Assembly (NCBI GenBank): GCA_017303475.1 | Contig: JAFLBO010000016.1 | Span: 62,001 to 126,000 of the forward strand | Reading direction: 5' to 3' | Length of the DNA: 64,000 nt | Source of the DNA: Chitinophagales bacterium | GTDB taxonomy: Bacteria; Bacteroidota; Bacteroidia; Chitinophagales; Saprospiraceae | In this document: positions 62,574 through 64,000 of the stretch, in pieces | Numbering within the stretch: position 1 is the first letter of the stretch | Layout of the letters: every line of letters starts with the position of its first letter | The notes under the pieces: generated by a model | What the model was told of the DNA's origin: nothing | What the model saw: only the letters and a program-made list of their open reading frames with translations | Databases searched by the model: none | Position numbers and translations under genes: made by a program

Positions 62574-62631
62574 GAATGAGTGGGTGAGTGAATGAGTGAA
62601 TGAGTGAATGAGTGGGTGAGTGGGTGAGTGG
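62574..62631. repeat. GAATGAGT/GGTGAGTG tandem array
   Basis: About seven copies of a degenerate 8-base unit (GAATGAGT, GGTGAGTG) fill the space between the purH start and the stop of the upstream minus-strand gene. Confidence 0.75.
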
Positions 62632-62635
62632 TGTT

Positions 62636-63283
62636 TTACAGGATGGCGAGGGCAACAAGGGCTGCGAGGATTCCGGCGGCATAACCTCTGTAAAGGGCGC
62701 CGGGGGTATGGCCGTCCAGGCTTAGGCGGGCAACACCAACCAATCCGGCCAACAGCGTAAATAGGATGAGTGCTATGTTGAGGCTAAAGCTGAAGCCGCC
62801 AAATTGTGGAGTTTGGCCTGCCCATTCATAAGACAGTGTCAGAAGCATGGTTAATAAAGCGCCCATTCCAGTGGCATGTGCGCTGATTGGCATGAAAATA
62901 TTGACGAAAAAGGCTAAAAACAACGCTACTGTAGCGCCAAGCGTGAATTCTACAAACAGCAAAGGCACTGCCCCTGAAGCAAAATTCTTAAACATCCACA
63001 AGTAAAAAATCCCTGTGATAATGTAGGGCCCGATGCGTTCCTGTTTATCCGTCATGGCCATGCTTTTAATCAAACCCAGTGGTTTGAGCAAGGAAATTCC
63101 CAGAGCCGGAATGAGAAATGTGGTGGAAACAACATAAAACACCAGCACTATAGCGCGTTGATCGCTCATTTGATTCACCCCAAAAGCAAAAGGGTTGGCA
63201 CTCATCATCAGCAACAACAGGTATGTAAGTACCAAAAGCGGGTGACCTAAAAAAGAAATCAAACGGGCCGGTATTGTGGGCAT
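62636..63283 (-). CDS. polytopic membrane protein, PAP2-like
   Basis: A 215-residue protein with six predicted helices (e.g. ISFLGHPLLVLTYLLLLMM, AIVLVFYVVSTTFLIPALGI, VALFLAFFVNIFMPISAHAT). The layout and the ISAHATGMGA stretch resemble C-terminal parts of PAP2-superfamily membrane proteins of this phylum, with the His in the position of the SGH motif. The full phosphatase signature (KxxxxxxRP) is not seen, so activity is uncertain. It is directly upstream of purH on the same strand, separated by a short tandem array. Confidence 0.6.
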   Translation of the reverse strand: MPTIPARLISFLGHPLLVLTYLLLLMMSANPFAFGVNQMSDQRAIVLVFYVVSTTFLIPALGISLLKPLGLIKSMAMTDKQERIGPYIITGIFYLWMFKNFASGAVPLLFVEFTLGATVALFLAFFVNIFMPISAHATGMGALLTMLLTLSYEWAGQTPQFGGFSFSLNIALILFTLLAGLVGVARLSLDGHTPGALYRGYAAGILAALVALAIL

Positions 63284-63330
63284 TTTCTTGACAATATGTT
63301 TCTGGCTGCAAAAGTAGCCAAGCCTGAAAG

Positions 63331-63373
63331 AAAAAACCTCTCATCGCATCAAAGCAATGAGAGGTTTTTTTCA
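63331..63373. terminator. intrinsic terminator, both strands
   Basis: AAAAAACCTCTCAT and ATGAGAGGTTTTTT form a 14-base stem around CGCATCAAAGCA. It could end a transcript carrying the small frame at 63438-63509 on the minus strand. Confidence 0.75.
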
Positions 63374-63437
63374 GGGAATCTTGGGGCAGCGTAATGTTGA
63401 CGTCCTTAAGCTTCAACTGAAGCGCTGCGATCTGAAT

Positions 63438-63509
63438 TTAGCGGGCTTCTTTCAAAGAGCGACCGCCGAAAACCAGACCTAAAAGCAATAGACAAGTGAG
63501 GATAACCAT
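63438..63509 (-). CDS. possible 23-residue membrane peptide
   Basis: ATG at 63509 opens MVILTCLLLLGLVFGGRSLK followed by EAR and TAA: a hydrophobic helix of about 14 residues with a basic, helical tail. A strong hairpin lies 65 bases downstream, as expected for a short transcript. It is too short for statistics and no relative is known to me; it may be chance. Confidence 0.3.
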   Translation of the reverse strand: MVILTCLLLLGLVFGGRSLKEAR

Positions 63510-63741
63510 AGGATTAACATTTTTTGGTGAAAACTTCGTTCAGAACCTGTTTAGAATATTACAAAAACGAAGCCAATTTTCATTTCGTGTCCTTAATGCC
63601 TCTCCTTAATTTGTCGTTAACAGTCATTTCGTTTTTTTCTCTGCACCCAAATTTCCGTTTACTCAAAGAAACCGGCACTTAACAAACCTTTCGCCGCCAC
63701 TTTTAAATTCGGGCTAATGTAAAAATGTGGATAACTTTTTT

Positions 63742-64000
63742 TTACCCGGGCTGCGGCGCCACACGCTCAATTATCCAGCCGAGCCCCATAACCAGAAAAC
63801 AACCTAATGGATTATACCACAAATAAGCATCCTTGTTGATCCAAAAACAAATCAACACCACCACCTCTGTCAGGATCGCTGCGTAAAACACCGCACGCCC
63901 CTTGACCATTTTCATGAAAAATGCCGTGAAAAAGATACCCAATATGGTTCCGTAGAACATAGAACCAATCATGTTCACCGCCTGAATGAGATTTTCAGCC
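63742..64000 (-). CDS. sodium:solute symporter family protein, 3' end only
   Basis: The minus-strand frame is open to the window edge, so only the last ~86 residues are present. They form three helices: LIQAVNMIGSMFYGTILGIFF, AVFYAAILTEVVVLICFW and YNPLGCFLVMGLGWIIE (each quoted in part). The NMIGSMFYGTxLGIF pattern and the closing WYNxxGxxxV helix are typical of the last helices of sodium:solute symporters of this phylum. The substrate cannot be told from this part. Confidence 0.7.
   Translation of the reverse strand, partial: AENLIQAVNMIGSMFYGTILGIFFTAFFMKMVKGRAVFYAAILTEVVVLICFWINKDAYLWYNPLGCFLVMGLGWIIERVAPQPG

Larger units (their letters stand above)
63284..63741. other. gene-poor intergenic region
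   Basis: Three items are visible: a TACTTTTG -7 element on the minus strand at 63309-63316 serving the PAP2-like gene, a hairpin at 63331-63373, and a possible 23-residue gene at 63438-63509. The rest (63510-63741) is AT-rich with no feature seen. Confidence 0.5.

Overview
The window looks like chromosome of a free-living aerobic Bacteroidota bacterium, most likely of the Saprospiria group (inferred from gene content, not from a marker tree). The grounds are: secreted proteins ending in type IX secretion (T9SS) sorting domains of both kinds (Por-type tails and the gliding-motility/CHU_C type), many lipoproteins, -7 promoter elements of the form TAnnTTTG, a bacillithiol gene (bshB1), and the full Bacteroidota-style alternative complex III plus haem-copper oxidase gene block.

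Layout. (1) 1-5.7 kb, plus strand: a formylglycine-generating-enzyme-fold (FGE/SUMF1, C-type lectin fold) protein, a short-LRR Roco-type GTPase and a SWIM-domain SNF2 helicase. The last ~75 bases of the FGE-fold domain carry the signature of a diversity-generating-retroelement (DGR) variable region: twelve codons at the expected variable positions all end in C, as A-specific mutagenesis of AAC codons would leave them. No reverse transcriptase or template repeat is visible here, so the DGR would have to act in trans. This trio is the best candidate for an undescribed system. (2) 5.7-9.2 kb: an SDR protein, methylmalonyl-CoA epimerase, a NrtR-like regulator with a decayed Nudix box and a HU/SPOR-domain protein. 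(3) 9.2-26 kb: envelope and secreted proteins, including two T9SS type B proteins (one of 1640 aa with a repeated GCDS module), two type A proteins, three lipoproteins, a pair of paralogous helical proteins (11.8-13.2 and 17.7-19.2 kb) and an M23 peptidase with a changed zinc site. (4) 26-40.4 kb: a 2-oxoacid dehydrogenase E2, a decayed gene pair, a 1376-aa sortilin/PKD secreted protein, TruC, a VAT1-like reductase, two small membrane proteins, proline catabolism (PruA), a fasciclin lipoprotein, CoaD and an outer-membrane barrel. (5) 40.4-58.1 kb, minus strand: one long respiratory block, ActABCDEF, then oxidase subunits II and I, haem O synthase, two subunit III proteins, subunit IV, a terminator, and assembly factors (SCO-like, DUF420, a CxxC membrane protein). 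(6) 58.2-64 kb: BshB1, a coiled-coil membrane protein, PurH-Nth, a membrane protein and the end of a sodium:solute symporter.

How it works together: ActABCDEF oxidises menaquinol and passes electrons to the downstream oxidase, whose subunit II is unusual in carrying a C-terminal OmpA-like peptidoglycan-binding domain. The intergenic spaces are rich in near-perfect palindromes and in short tandem arrays (GGTCATTT-type, GAGTGTTT-type, ACCACTAAG-type), which recur at several unrelated loci. No tRNA, rRNA, CRISPR array, insertion sequence or integrase was recognised.
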